From a virus: a stretch of 35,058 bases of DNA. Under the pieces are notes generated by a model. It was given only the letters and a program-made list of their open reading frames with translations. It was not told where the DNA came from and ran no database searches. A program made the position numbers and the translations under genes. The stretch spans positions 1 to 35,058 of the IMG/VR virus record IMGVR_UViG_3300030061_000720, one strand, 5' to 3'. The stretch's first letter is position 1. Every line of letters starts with the position of its first letter. Positions 1 to 7,163 of this stretch are shown here, in pieces.

Positions 1-98
1 TCAGCAGGAACTGCTTTCCAAGCAGGAACAAGTGCTAATATGACTCCTGTAACAGGAGCTTTAACTTTAGCAGCAGCAACAGCTTCTTATGCAACAGT
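1..98. repeat. Terminal direct repeat, left copy (circular closure)
   Basis: Bases 1-98 are identical to 34960-35057. The reading frame of the capsid gene runs through the join, so this is best explained as the overlap of a circular or circularly permuted genome of about 34,959 bp. It is not a biological repeat inside the gene. The final base of the window (35058, A) differs from its counterpart at 99 (C). Both give a valine codon. Confidence 0.95.
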
Positions 99-627
99 CG
101 GAGGGTTAATCAGCAACGCAGATGTTATCTCATTATTAGATAATGTATTTAATACTGCACCATCTGAATTACAACAAGTACCTGCATCAGAAAAAAGAAT
201 GTTTGTTACACCAAATGTATATAACGCTTGGTATAACTGTTTAACTGCAGTAGCAGTAAATGGAGCAGTTGATTATGGACACTCTGAAGCACAAGTAGGA
301 AAATCAAGATTATTCTACAAAGGAATTGAGGTTGTTCCTATGTATGAGTGGGACACAGCTTTAGCTTTATCGGCAACAGGAGCAGGAATTGACTTATCTG
401 CAGCGTTCACTCAAGCAGGTGCAACAACAACTACTCAAACAACAAATGGTGTTGTTTACACAGCAAAAGCTAACTTATTTATTGGTACAGATGTAGCAAG
501 ACCTGAGAATGAGCTTAAAATGTTCTATGATGAAGTATCAGAGAATATGTATGTAAGAGCAGGATTCACTATGGGCTTCAACTACGGATGGAACTCTTTA
601 GTTAATGGTGCTACCTTAATAGGGTAA
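1..627 (+). CDS. Major capsid protein, C-terminal part (5' end at 34456)
   Basis: This is the 3' part of the major capsid gene. Base 1 is the first base of a codon, and the frame joins exactly to the gene starting at 34456, giving a 376-residue protein across the window ends. The identification rests on context and composition. It follows a ClpP-like prohead protease with a scaffold-like tail, as in HK97-type morphogenesis modules, it has a usual capsid-subunit length, and it is rich in Ala, Thr and Gly. A hairpin terminator follows the stop codon, which fits a highly expressed gene. The first internal ATG, at 40, is not the real start. The capsid shell would be its site of action. No family signature was checked. 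Confidence 0.85.
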   Translation, partial: SAGTAFQAGTSANMTPVTGALTLAAATASYATVGGLISNADVISLLDNVFNTAPSELQQVPASEKRMFVTPNVYNAWYNCLTAVAVNGAVDYGHSEAQVGKSRLFYKGIEVVPMYEWDTALALSATGAGIDLSAAFTQAGATTTTQTTNGVVYTAKANLFIGTDVARPENELKMFYDEVSENMYVRAGFTMGFNYGWNSLVNGATLIG

Positions 628-646
628 TATTTAATAGTAGATGGGG

Positions 647-677
647 AGGGAGCAATCTCTCCCTAAATACTTTTTTT
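647..677 (+). terminator. Intrinsic terminator after the capsid gene
   Basis: AGGGAG (647-652) pairs with CTCCCT (659-664) around a six-base loop. A short A-rich stretch and seven T residues (671-677) follow. It lies between the capsid gene and the first tail-tube-like gene, so it would limit transcription from the capsid into downstream genes. Confidence 0.7.
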
Positions 678-697
678 AACTTTTAAAATAATAAATA

Positions 698-1294
698 ATG
701 GCAATAACAAACGGAATAAATATAGGCTGCGATGACTTACAAGCAGCAGGGGGTATTAGAAATATTCTTATTAGAACTTGGGCTGATGGAGATGTGGTTA
801 CTTATACAAATAGTGCTACTTCTCACTCTATATCTAACATTGTAGACATAGGAGGTTCAACAGCAACTTGGAGAAATTTTGAGTTTAAAAACGAATTACC
901 TTCTCTTACTGTTACTGCAGCTAGAGAAAATGGTTCTACTTCTTACGAGTGTAGTTTAAGCTTTATGATGCCTGAAATGGACACAGCTAAATCTGCCGTA
1001 TTACAGCAACTTATGGACACTTGTATGATGGTAATAGCAATTGGAAACAATGGAAAGAAATATGTTTTAGGTGCAAGCCAAAAGTATATGAATGAAAAGG
1101 CTGAGATAAGAAATCAAACTTATGTTAGTATGACAGGAGCAGAAGGTGCTTCAGGAGCTGCTTATAATGATGATAATGGTTGGACTGTAACGCTAAGCTG
1201 TAAGCAATGGGAAGCTCCTAGATTATTTAGTGGTAGTATAAGCTTGTATACTAATGCAGGCTCAGGAACAGGAACATCTACTACATCATCTTAA
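698..1294 (+). CDS. Tail tube-like structural protein, copy 1
   Basis: A 198-residue protein that is clearly related to the next gene product. Both start MAI-x-[ND]G, share a DLQA-x-GG-x-R block near residue 13, a Y-E-C-[ST]-L-S block in the middle, an EG-x-[ST]-GAA block with T-V-T-L after it, and a PR-x-[FY]-SG-[ST]-I block near the end. The length, beta-rich Thr/Ser/Gly composition and position just after the capsid gene suggest a major tail (tube) protein of a non-contractile tail. This is inference, not a family match. The Ser/Thr/Gly-rich last 15 residues look flexible. The start is the ATG after an A/T-only leader. Confidence 0.6.
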   Translation: MAITNGINIGCDDLQAAGGIRNILIRTWADGDVVTYTNSATSHSISNIVDIGGSTATWRNFEFKNELPSLTVTAARENGSTSYECSLSFMMPEMDTAKSAVLQQLMDTCMMVIAIGNNGKKYVLGASQKYMNEKAEIRNQTYVSMTGAEGASGAAYNDDNGWTVTLSCKQWEAPRLFSGSISLYTNAGSGTGTSTTSS

Positions 1295-1322
1295 TTAATA
1301 ATAATTTAAAAAATAAAATAAT

Positions 1323-1946
1323 ATGGCAATAGCAGATGGAATGGCAATAAATTGTTCAGACTTACAAGCAGTAGGAGGCACAAGATTTATAGCAGTTAGA
1401 GTTCAAACAAATACACAAGAAGTGGCTTTTGATAACTCTCTACATACAATAACTCAAATAGACCAAAGCACAGGAGTTGGTGCTAATTGGGGTGTGTTTG
1501 AAAGTAGAATTGAATCTTCTTCTTTAACTGTTTCAGGGACAAATGAAGGGAAAGAGTTTAGTACTTATGAGTGTACTTTGTCTTGGTTTATACCAGGCCT
1601 TACAACGGCTCAATTTAACGAGCTTTACAGATTTGATGGAGATTGTTTAATGGCAATGGTTATAGATAACAATGATAATCCTTCAGGTACTACAGTTCCT
1701 ACATCAGACCAATCCCACAATAAAGTAATAGGTCTTTCAAATACTTTACCGAATCAAGATACACACGCTAGTGATAGAACTCAGCAATACTGTAGATTAC
1801 AATCGGTAGAAGGAGGTACAGGCGCTGCTTTTTCTGATGAAATTGGAGTTACAGTAACACTTGTTGCTACTCAATATGAAATACCTAGAGCTTATTCAGG
1901 TACTATAACTATTGATAGTGATGGTTTAGGGTTGGTAACTACATAA
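1323..1946 (+). CDS. Tail tube-like structural protein, copy 2
   Basis: A 207-residue paralogue of the preceding protein. It keeps the same conserved blocks in the same order but has a longer central loop (about residues 115-150) containing T-V-P-T-S-D and several Asp/Asn residues. The genes are 28 bases apart, so this is a tandem duplication. It could be a second tube subunit, a decorated tube subunit, or a capsid decoration protein. A strong hairpin follows the gene, so the two copies appear to form a unit closed by the terminators at 647-677 and 1959-2004. The structural role is inferred from position and composition. Confidence 0.6.
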   Translation: MAIADGMAINCSDLQAVGGTRFIAVRVQTNTQEVAFDNSLHTITQIDQSTGVGANWGVFESRIESSSLTVSGTNEGKEFSTYECTLSWFIPGLTTAQFNELYRFDGDCLMAMVIDNNDNPSGTTVPTSDQSHNKVIGLSNTLPNQDTHASDRTQQYCRLQSVEGGTGAAFSDEIGVTVTLVATQYEIPRAYSGTITIDSDGLGLVTT

Positions 1947-1958
1947 TAATTTAGATAA

Positions 1959-2004
1959 AATAAGAGAGTGTTAGTTAATAACACTTTCTTATTAATATCT
2001 TTTT
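1959..2004 (+). terminator. Strong hairpin terminator
   Basis: Bases 1959-1973 pair with 1979-1993 in a 15-bp stem with one G-T wobble and a five-base loop. A T-rich tract ending in five T residues (2000-2004) follows. It separates the tail-tube-like pair from the portal unit. The T run begins about six bases past the stem, so it could also be an RNA-stabilising 3' end or a processing hairpin. Confidence 0.65.
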
Positions 2005-2063
2005 AGTAATGTGCGACTGTAATAAAGAAAGAAGTGTAATTTTGACAAATATATATTTAACTA

Positions 2064-2290
2064 TGGCAGAATACAAAGTAAACAAAAATGTAATTAAAGG
2101 TTTCAGACTTTCAAGTGATGGGAAACAAGGTGTAGATTTTAGAACCGAATTAAGCCAAGCAGATTTAGCTTATGCTTATGAGGAATTGAATATAACAGAT
2201 TGGATAGATAAAATAGAAAAATCAAATGAAAAAAACACTAGCAAGAAAACCAAAGAAAGCTCAAGTAAAGAGAAAAAATCAAAAGACTAA
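2064..2290 (+). CDS. Small protein with lysine-rich tail
   Basis: A 75-residue protein of unknown function. The ATG at 2064 (MAEYKVNKN) is preferred over the one at 2009, because the upstream extension is short and a possible promoter -7 element (TAATTTTG, 2037-2044) lies inside it. The body is mixed charge. The last 25 residues are almost all Lys, Ser, Glu and Thr, and this tail is encoded by the same DNA as the portal N-terminus in another frame. Its position before the portal suggests a head or head-tail role, but I do not recognise a family. Confidence 0.6.
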
Positions 2291-3545
2291 TACTTTTGAA
2301 TTTGGAGTATTTGACCTTACTGTACCACCAAGCATAACTGAAGTAAAAGACCTTAAAACCCTTAATAATGAGTGGGTTCCTTTTGGAGAAGATAATCTTT
2401 TTCCTCAGTATTTAGCAGAACTTAAAAGAAAATCTTCTACTCATAGAAGTGTTTTAGCACAAAAAACTGTATTCACAAGTGGTGCTAAATTTGTTTGTGA
2501 TAACGAATCATTAAGAGATTTTATTGAAGATATTAATGCAGACAAGGAATCCTTAAGAGATGTATTTAAAAAATTAGCAGATGATTACTATACCTTTGGT
2601 AACGCATACCTTGAGTGTGTTATTTATGATGGTGGAGTAAATTTATATCATTTAGATGCTACAACAGTTAGAATGGGTAAAAGCAGAAAAGAAGTTTATG
2701 TAAACCCTGATTGGTGTAAGTATTGGAATCAAGATAAAAAAATAAAAAGACTACCTATATACCCTAGAGTAGCACACAATAAGTTTGTAATGCACTTTAA
2801 GGATTACGAGCCTACATTTAACTTTTACGGACTTCCTGATTATGTAGCAGCACTAGAGCATATCTGTGTTGATTATGAGATAGGAAAATGGAATCACACT
2901 AAATTCTTAAATGGCTTTCAGCCTTCTGCTATTGTTGAGATTAGTGGAGATATGGGAGAGGAAGAAGCTCAGAAAATGGTTCACGAAGCTCAAAAGAAGT
3001 TTGTAGGAGAAGGAAATAATGGTAAGATATTGTTTATAGTAAAGAATGGAGATACATCTCCTGCCAATGTTCAGATTATCAAAGATGACCAAGAGGGTAG
3101 TTGGATTGACTTACAGCAAATTACCGACCAAAATATTATAACTGCTAATAGATGGCAGCCATCACTTTCAGGTATTGTTAGTTCAGGTAAAATGAACAAT
3201 ACAGGAAGTGAGATTAGAATTGCTTATGACTTAGTAATGACTACAGTAATTAGAGATACTTCTGAGTTATTGTTGAATGGAATAAGAACAGTTCTATACA
3301 ATGAAATGGGTTACGACCCTAGTGATTTAAAGATACACTACGACCCACCAATTTCTTATGCTAATGATGTTGATATTAGACAAGTTCTTACTATAAACGA
3401 ACAAAGAGCATTAATTGATGAGGATTTACCTATGTTAGATGATGGAGATATGTTTGTTGCAGACAGAGAGGTTATTGTAGTTGAGAAAGATGAAGATGGA
3501 GATGGGGAGATGGATGAAACAAAGGAAATAACAGTAGAACAATAA
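2226..3545 (+). CDS. Portal protein
   Basis: A 439-residue protein with the features of phage portals. A WVPFGEDNLFPQYL block near residue 50 resembles Bacteroidota phage portals, followed by a helical core (S-T-H-R-S-V-L and later E-I-R-I-A-Y-D-L), and the C-terminus is acidic with an EDEDGDGEMDE-type stretch. The portal is the dodecameric ring at the capsid vertex through which DNA is packaged. The length is normal for a siphovirus portal. The next in-frame Met is more than 100 residues in, so the ATG at 2226 is the likely start, even though it overlaps the upstream gene by 65 bases in another frame. The first 22 residues are very basic. The connector-like gene follows after 3 bases. Confidence 0.82.
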   Translation: MKKTLARKPKKAQVKRKNQKTNTFEFGVFDLTVPPSITEVKDLKTLNNEWVPFGEDNLFPQYLAELKRKSSTHRSVLAQKTVFTSGAKFVCDNESLRDFIEDINADKESLRDVFKKLADDYYTFGNAYLECVIYDGGVNLYHLDATTVRMGKSRKEVYVNPDWCKYWNQDKKIKRLPIYPRVAHNKFVMHFKDYEPTFNFYGLPDYVAALEHICVDYEIGKWNHTKFLNGFQPSAIVEISGDMGEEEAQKMVHEAQKKFVGEGNNGKILFIVKNGDTSPANVQIIKDDQEGSWIDLQQITDQNIITANRWQPSLSGIVSSGKMNNTGSEIRIAYDLVMTTVIRDTSELLLNGIRTVLYNEMGYDPSDLKIHYDPPISYANDVDIRQVLTINEQRALIDEDLPMLDDGDMFVADREVIVVEKDEDGDGEMDETKEITVEQ

Positions 3546-3548
3546 GAT

Positions 3549-4160
3549 ATGGCTAACACTAAACAATATATAACATTAGTTTCTGCAGGAGAGGTAATTG
3601 ACAAAACATTTACTAATAAAAATACAGACCCTACTCTAGTTTCTGAAAACACAATAGTATTGGCTGAGTTAGCACACATAAGACCTTTATTAGGGGATAA
3701 ATTTTATGCAGAACTAAAAAAACAACATAATGATGGCACTTTAACTAATGAAAATCAAGAGTTTATGCAGTATTACTTGGAAGATTGTCTTTCTTGGTTT
3801 GTTAGGTTTGAAGTTGTAAATGACATTATGAGCAATATATCTTCTAGTGGTGTTGTTCACAATACAGATGAGTTTTCAAGAATTATAAGTCAAGACACTT
3901 ACAATGCATTTAAGCAAGATACATATAGAAAGGCAGAAATATTTTCAAGAGATATGATTGATTTTTTAGATTCTTCTGATGAGCAGGGTAATTACCCTAC
4001 ATACGATTCTAACAAGCCAAGGTCTATGAGTGATACCTATAAAAATCACGGAATGATATTCTATGACAGTATATATGGCTATAATGGTATAGATGGGTGT
4101 GTAAGTTGTGGCAATCCTTATCTAAAAGGTAAGTGTAATTGTAATTGTACGGACTGTTAA
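3549..4160 (+). CDS. Head-tail connector-like protein with Cys-rich tail
   Basis: A 203-residue protein that starts three bases after the portal stop. An I-R-P-L-L-G-D-K-F-Y-A-E-L segment near residue 45 and the following helices resemble the small connector-type proteins encoded next to portals in Bacteroidota phages. The name is inferred from that likeness and from position. The final 25 residues hold seven Cys in C-x2-C, C-x-C-x-C and C-x2-C spacing, which could bind a metal or form cross-links in the virion. I cannot tell whether the tail is typical of the family. Confidence 0.6.
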   Translation: MANTKQYITLVSAGEVIDKTFTNKNTDPTLVSENTIVLAELAHIRPLLGDKFYAELKKQHNDGTLTNENQEFMQYYLEDCLSWFVRFEVVNDIMSNISSSGVVHNTDEFSRIISQDTYNAFKQDTYRKAEIFSRDMIDFLDSSDEQGNYPTYDSNKPRSMSDTYKNHGMIFYDSIYGYNGIDGCVSCGNPYLKGKCNCNCTDC

Positions 4161-4173
4161 AATAAAATAATAT

Positions 4174-4827
4174 ATGGCATCAAACGAACATAAAAATCTT
4201 CAAGACCCTAATATACACAATCCTAAGGGTTATGAGGGTGCTTCAAACGAAACTATATTAACTAAAGGTGCAGGTTCAGGTGGTTATCAAAACGGCCCTT
4301 TACAATGGATTCCCAAAGGCTTAATAAAAACCACTACTACTCAGGTTATAGGGTATTCTACAGGTAATGGAGCTACTTATGAGTTTAGAAATAGCTTACA
4401 GGATGGGCAATCTCCATATGAAATAGCAGCTGATTTTGGTTCAGCAACCATAGGGGGAGAGGAGCCGAGAACAATAGCTAGTAATACCCTGTTTAGAACT
4501 GCTAATTATATAGCTCAAGATGATTGTACTTTGGTTAAAATAAGAGGTTGGTATACTACAAATACTAATGCTTTGGCAAGATTAGCAATTTGCAAGGCTT
4601 CTCCTGTTAATATGTCTGTAGACCCTCTAGCACCTGTTGAGTTAGATATTATATCTTTTGCAGGGGATGGTGCATCAGCAGGTAATACTAGGCTTAAGCA
4701 AATTAACGAAACATCATTTACAGAATCATCTATTAGTGTGGGAGATATGGTGTTCCCTATGGTTATGGGAGCAGAAGGGCAGATAATATATTTTAATGTA
4801 ACACTAGAATTTAGTTACGAGAATTAA
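4174..4827 (+). CDS. Putative virion appendage protein
   Basis: A 217-residue protein with an N-terminal block (N-E-H-K-N-L-Q-D, then H-N-P-K-G-Y-E-G-A-S-N-E-T) of a type I associate with appendage or fibre proteins of Bacteroidota phages. The remainder is predicted beta-rich, with many Thr, Gly and Asn residues and an aromatic F-N-V-T-L-E-F-S-Y C-terminus. No signal peptide or membrane segment is visible. It sits between the connector-like gene and the lysis block, consistent with a late virion component such as a fibre, spike or decoration protein. The exact role is unknown. Confidence 0.5.
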   Translation: MASNEHKNLQDPNIHNPKGYEGASNETILTKGAGSGGYQNGPLQWIPKGLIKTTTTQVIGYSTGNGATYEFRNSLQDGQSPYEIAADFGSATIGGEEPRTIASNTLFRTANYIAQDDCTLVKIRGWYTTNTNALARLAICKASPVNMSVDPLAPVELDIISFAGDGASAGNTRLKQINETSFTESSISVGDMVFPMVMGAEGQIIYFNVTLEFSYEN

Positions 4828-4831
4828 CAAA

Positions 4832-4990
4832 ATGAAAAAAATGAAAGATACAACAGAGGTTTTAATTGCAAATGGAGGAGTAATAGGTTTGAGTTTAAGT
4901 GAGTGTAATGAGTATCTTTTATTTATATCAACATCATTAGCAATACTTTTCACTCTTTATAAATTCTATAAGCTATCAAAAAAACAATAA
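4832..4990 (+). CDS. Small single-pass membrane protein (holin-like)
   Basis: A 52-residue protein read directly from the sequence. It has a polar N-terminus, a hydrophobic segment at about residues 25-44 (Y-L-L-F-I-S-T-S-L-A-I-L-F) and a basic end (K-L-S-K-K-Q). It begins five bases after the upstream stop and sits two genes before an M15 peptidase and close to a second small membrane protein. Holin, spanin-like or accessory lysis function is possible from this context. A general membrane protein cannot be excluded. Confidence 0.5.
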   Translation: MKKMKDTTEVLIANGGVIGLSLSECNEYLLFISTSLAILFTLYKFYKLSKKQ

Positions 4991-4991
4991 T

Positions 4992-5114
4992 ATGGCTAAA
5001 ATTACTTTTACTTTTAAGTCAAATTCTAGGAAGAAAAGGAAAGGAGTTCATTCAAAAAATGCTTCAAAAAGTCAAAATGGCTACAAAAAAAAATATAGAG
5101 GTCAGGGAAGATAA
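4992..5114 (+). CDS. Very basic 40-residue peptide
   Basis: A 40-residue Lys/Arg/Ser/Asn-rich peptide starting MAKITFTFKSNSRKKRKG and ending Y-K-K-K-Y-R-G-Q-G-R. The start is one base after the previous stop. I associate short basic peptides with this Y-R-G-Q-G-R ending with tail or lysis regions of Bacteroidota phages, from memory only. It may bind nucleic acid or membrane, or be a virion component. The function is unknown. It overlaps the longest possible upstream extension of the peptidase gene, which supports the later peptidase start at 5140. Confidence 0.55.
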   Translation: MAKITFTFKSNSRKKRKGVHSKNASKSQNGYKKKYRGQGR

Positions 5115-5139
5115 GTGGTATAATGATAGGTTAAGGAAT

Positions 5140-5508
5140 ATGGATATTAAATATTTTAAACTTTCTGAATTTGACTGCCCTACTGATAGTGGCTCAGGAG
5201 AAAATATGTGCCTTTCCTTTTTAACTAAGTTAGATAAGGCTAGAGAGTTAGCAGGTGTTCCTTTTAAAATCACATCAGGATATAGAAGCCCACAGCACAA
5301 CACAAGTATAGGTGGAGCCTTAAATTCTTCACATATGAATGTTCCTTGTAATGCTTGTGATATATCAACTCCTGACAGCCCTACTAGATATAAAGTAATT
5401 AGCTCTCTATTAAAATCAGGTATAAATCGCATTGGTATTGGCAGAAATTTCATACATTGCGACACAGATACAGAAAAAAGCCCAAATGTTATTTGGCATT
5501 ATTATTAA
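5140..5508 (+). CDS. M15-type peptidoglycan peptidase (endolysin)
   Basis: A zinc carboxypeptidase/endopeptidase of the M15 (VanY/D-Ala-D-Ala) type that would cut peptide cross-bridges of the cell wall at lysis. From the ATG at 5140 the protein has 122 residues. The SGYRSPQHN block near residue 46 and the three expected metal ligands are visible: His65 and Asp74 (SSHM...ACDIS) and His106 (F-I-H-C-D). A longer frame reaches back to 5059, but its first 27 residues overlap the preceding gene and do not look like M15 sequence, so 5140 is preferred. No signal peptide is present, so release would need a holin, and two small membrane proteins flank it. Confidence 0.82.
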   Translation: MDIKYFKLSEFDCPTDSGSGENMCLSFLTKLDKARELAGVPFKITSGYRSPQHNTSIGGALNSSHMNVPCNACDISTPDSPTRYKVISSLLKSGINRIGIGRNFIHCDTDTEKSPNVIWHYY

Positions 5509-5523
5509 TTTAAATTAAAAAAA

Positions 5524-5724
5524 ATGAAAAAGTTTTTAGAAAAATTCCTTATTGGACAAATGTTAAAGTCAAAGAAGTTTTGGTACGCTATCAGTTCGGT
5601 GGTTGTTCCTGCTTTAGTTACTTACTTAGGTGTTGATGAGGCAACTGCAAAAGATTTGTATTACTCAATTCTCACACTTATATTAGGTCAGGGAATTGCT
5701 GATATAGCTAAATTAAAAAAATAA
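5524..5724 (+). CDS. Small two-helix membrane protein, probable holin
   Basis: A 66-residue protein with a basic N-terminus and two hydrophobic segments, at about residues 21-36 (Y-A-I-S-S-V-V-V-P-A-L-V-T-Y) and 46-60 (Y-S-I-L-T-L-I-L-G-Q-G). It ends with a Lys-rich tail. The gene lies 15 bases after the endolysin stop and is the last of the lysis block. Size, topology and position fit a holin that would open the inner membrane for the endolysin. No sequence motif defines holins, so this is inference. Confidence 0.6.
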   Translation: MKKFLEKFLIGQMLKSKKFWYAISSVVVPALVTYLGVDEATAKDLYYSILTLILGQGIADIAKLKK

Positions 5725-5727
5725 CAC

Positions 5728-5756
5728 TTGTTGTTTAAAATAATTTACTATCTTTA
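5728..5756 (+). promoter_or_regulatory. Weak promoter candidate
   Basis: TTG (5728-5730), 18 bases, then TATCTTTA (5749-5756), one base off the Bacteroidota -7 element TANNTTTG. It faces the terminator at 5803-5835, so any transcript would be only about 70 bases long unless it reads through. Confidence 0.35.
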
Positions 5757-5802
5757 CAGTCCTTTTATGAGTGTTTTCATTTTGGGATAGTTAGTAGTTA
5801 AG

Positions 5803-5835
5803 AGTGAGAGGTTAATAACTTCTCACTTTTTTTTT
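5803..5835 (+). terminator. Intrinsic terminator after the lysis block
   Basis: AGTGAGAGGTT pairs with AACTTCTCACT across 5803-5827 (about 11 bp, one wobble, three-base loop), followed by nine T residues (5827-5835). It probably ends the transcript that includes the lysis genes. Confidence 0.8.
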
Positions 5836-5866
5836 ACATCACTATGTATTTTTAATAAATTTGAAT

Positions 5867-6952
5867 ATGAAAAAAAATGGAAAAAGATTAAGACTCACAG
5901 TAGATGAGGAAAACTTAATCTATAAACACAGAGCAAATTCAATAGAAAATTTTAACGATAATACAGCATTAGATATGCATCTTGCAGAAAGAGGTATAAA
6001 TAAAAAAGATGTTGTGTCTGTAAAGCATTGGCAATCAGCTAATGGCGATTTAAGATTTTCAATAGTTACAAAAGAAGATTGTGGATTAGATGAGAATCAG
6101 ATATTTGACAATGTAAATAAATTTATAGAGTCTTACTCTCCTGAGTATAAAAAAATTAAAAGAAAAAAAGGTACGCATCTTTTAGTTATAAATCCTGCAG
6201 ATATTCATATAGGAAAATATGCTAATGAACTAGAAACAGGAGAGCATTATGACTGTGAAACTGCTGTTATGAGGGTTTTAGAGGGTGTTCAGGGTCTTAT
6301 AGATAAATCTAAAGGTTTTGATGTAGACAGGGTTCTTTTCTGTATTGGTAATGATGTTCTACATATAGACAATGTATATAACACTACAACCAAAGGAACT
6401 CATCAAGATACAGATGGAAAGTGGTGGGAACATTATGAAATAGCTCTAATGTTATATGTTAGGGTTATAGAAATGTTAAGAGATATAGCACCTGTAGATG
6501 TATTACACTCAATGAGTAATCACGATTACCAAAGTGGTTTTCATTTAGCTCACACATTAAAATCTTGGTTTAGAAAAGCAGATGATGTTCAGTTTGATAT
6601 AAGTGTATCACATAGAAAATACTATCAATATGGTGCAAATTTAATAGGTTTAGAACACGGAGATGGTGCAAAAATGGACAAATTACCACTTTTAATGGCA
6701 CAAGAAAGACCTGAAATGTGGAGTAAAACTAAATTTAGATATTGGTATTTACATCACTTACATCACAAAATAAAACATAAATGGCTAGATGCTAAAGACT
6801 TTATAGGTGTTACTGTAGAATATATGAGAAGCCCATCTGCTGCTGATAGTTGGCACTCAAGAAAAGGTTTTTGTGGCGCATCAAAAGCCTGTGAAGCTTT
6901 TTTACACGACAAAGAAAGTGGACAGGTGGCTAGGCTTACTCACTACTTTTAA
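5867..6952 (+). CDS. Calcineurin-like metallophosphoesterase
   Basis: A 361-residue protein with the metal-binding motifs of calcineurin-type phosphoesterases in order: D-I-H (112-114), G-N-D (161-163), S-N-H-D (217-220), then E-H-G-D (263-266) and an H-L-H-H cluster near 298. The superfamily hydrolyses phosphodiesters or phosphomonoesters, and substrates range from nucleic acids to small molecules. The substrate here is unknown. The first 100 residues are an extra, charged domain. The ATG at 5867 is chosen over a TTG six bases upstream. A possible -7 element (TAAATTTG, 5856-5863) lies immediately before it. The gene sits alone between the lysis terminator and the early-region repeat element, so its timing of expression is unclear. 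Confidence 0.75.
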   Translation: MKKNGKRLRLTVDEENLIYKHRANSIENFNDNTALDMHLAERGINKKDVVSVKHWQSANGDLRFSIVTKEDCGLDENQIFDNVNKFIESYSPEYKKIKRKKGTHLLVINPADIHIGKYANELETGEHYDCETAVMRVLEGVQGLIDKSKGFDVDRVLFCIGNDVLHIDNVYNTTTKGTHQDTDGKWWEHYEIALMLYVRVIEMLRDIAPVDVLHSMSNHDYQSGFHLAHTLKSWFRKADDVQFDISVSHRKYYQYGANLIGLEHGDGAKMDKLPLLMAQERPEMWSKTKFRYWYLHHLHHKIKHKWLDAKDFIGVTVEYMRSPSAADSWHSRKGFCGASKACEAFLHDKESGQVARLTHYF

Positions 6953-6977
6953 ATTAAACCCTTTAATAACCCTTTCT

Positions 6978-7049
6978 ATAGGGTATTCCATACTCTTAAA
7001 GATAAAGATAAAGATAAGGCTAAAGATAAATACTAGGTTAAAGATAAAG
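6978..7049. repeat. Palindrome plus AAAGATAA repeat element, copy A
   Basis: ATAGGGTAT (6978-6986) leads into a small palindrome GTAT-TCC-ATAC (6983-6993). Four bases later come AAAGATAA copies at about 6998, 7004, 7010, 7022 and 7040. The 210-base gap between the phosphoesterase gene and 7164 is otherwise occupied only by a promoter and leader. A matching element lies at 17401-17459. The complement of the repeat, TTATCTTTA, resembles the first half of a DnaA box (TTATC). It could be an origin, an activator site or a partition-like site. Confidence 0.6.
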
Positions 7050-7085
7050 TATTTACATATTATTTATAAAAAACATTGTAAATAT

Positions 7086-7116
7086 TTTGGTAGTTTAAAA
7101 AATTGTTGTATCTTTG
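7086..7116 (+). promoter_or_regulatory. Early promoter P1
   Basis: TTTG (7086-7089), 19 bases, TATCTTTG (7109-7116): an exact fit to the Bacteroidota primary-sigma consensus. The -33 region reads AAATATTTTGGTAG and is shared with the two other early promoters. Transcription would begin near 7123 and drive the genes from 7164 on. Confidence 0.82.
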
Positions 7117-7163
7117 CATAGAATTTACGACTAACTAACTATTAACTAAAACACTTATTACTT

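Noticed and set aside
2009-2063. Upstream extension of the small lysine-tailed protein from an ATG at 2009
   Set aside because: The ATG at 2064 is better placed, and a promoter-like box lies inside the extension; not impossible.
5064-5465. Reverse-strand frame of 133 codons opposite the M15 peptidase
   Set aside because: The forward frame has intact zinc-peptidase motifs; the reverse product has none.
6873-7121. Open frame of 82 codons over the end of the phosphoesterase gene and the AAAGATAA repeats
   Set aside because: It starts inside a real gene in another frame, and its Lys/Ile-rich sequence simply translates the repeat DNA; the frame runs through promoter P1.
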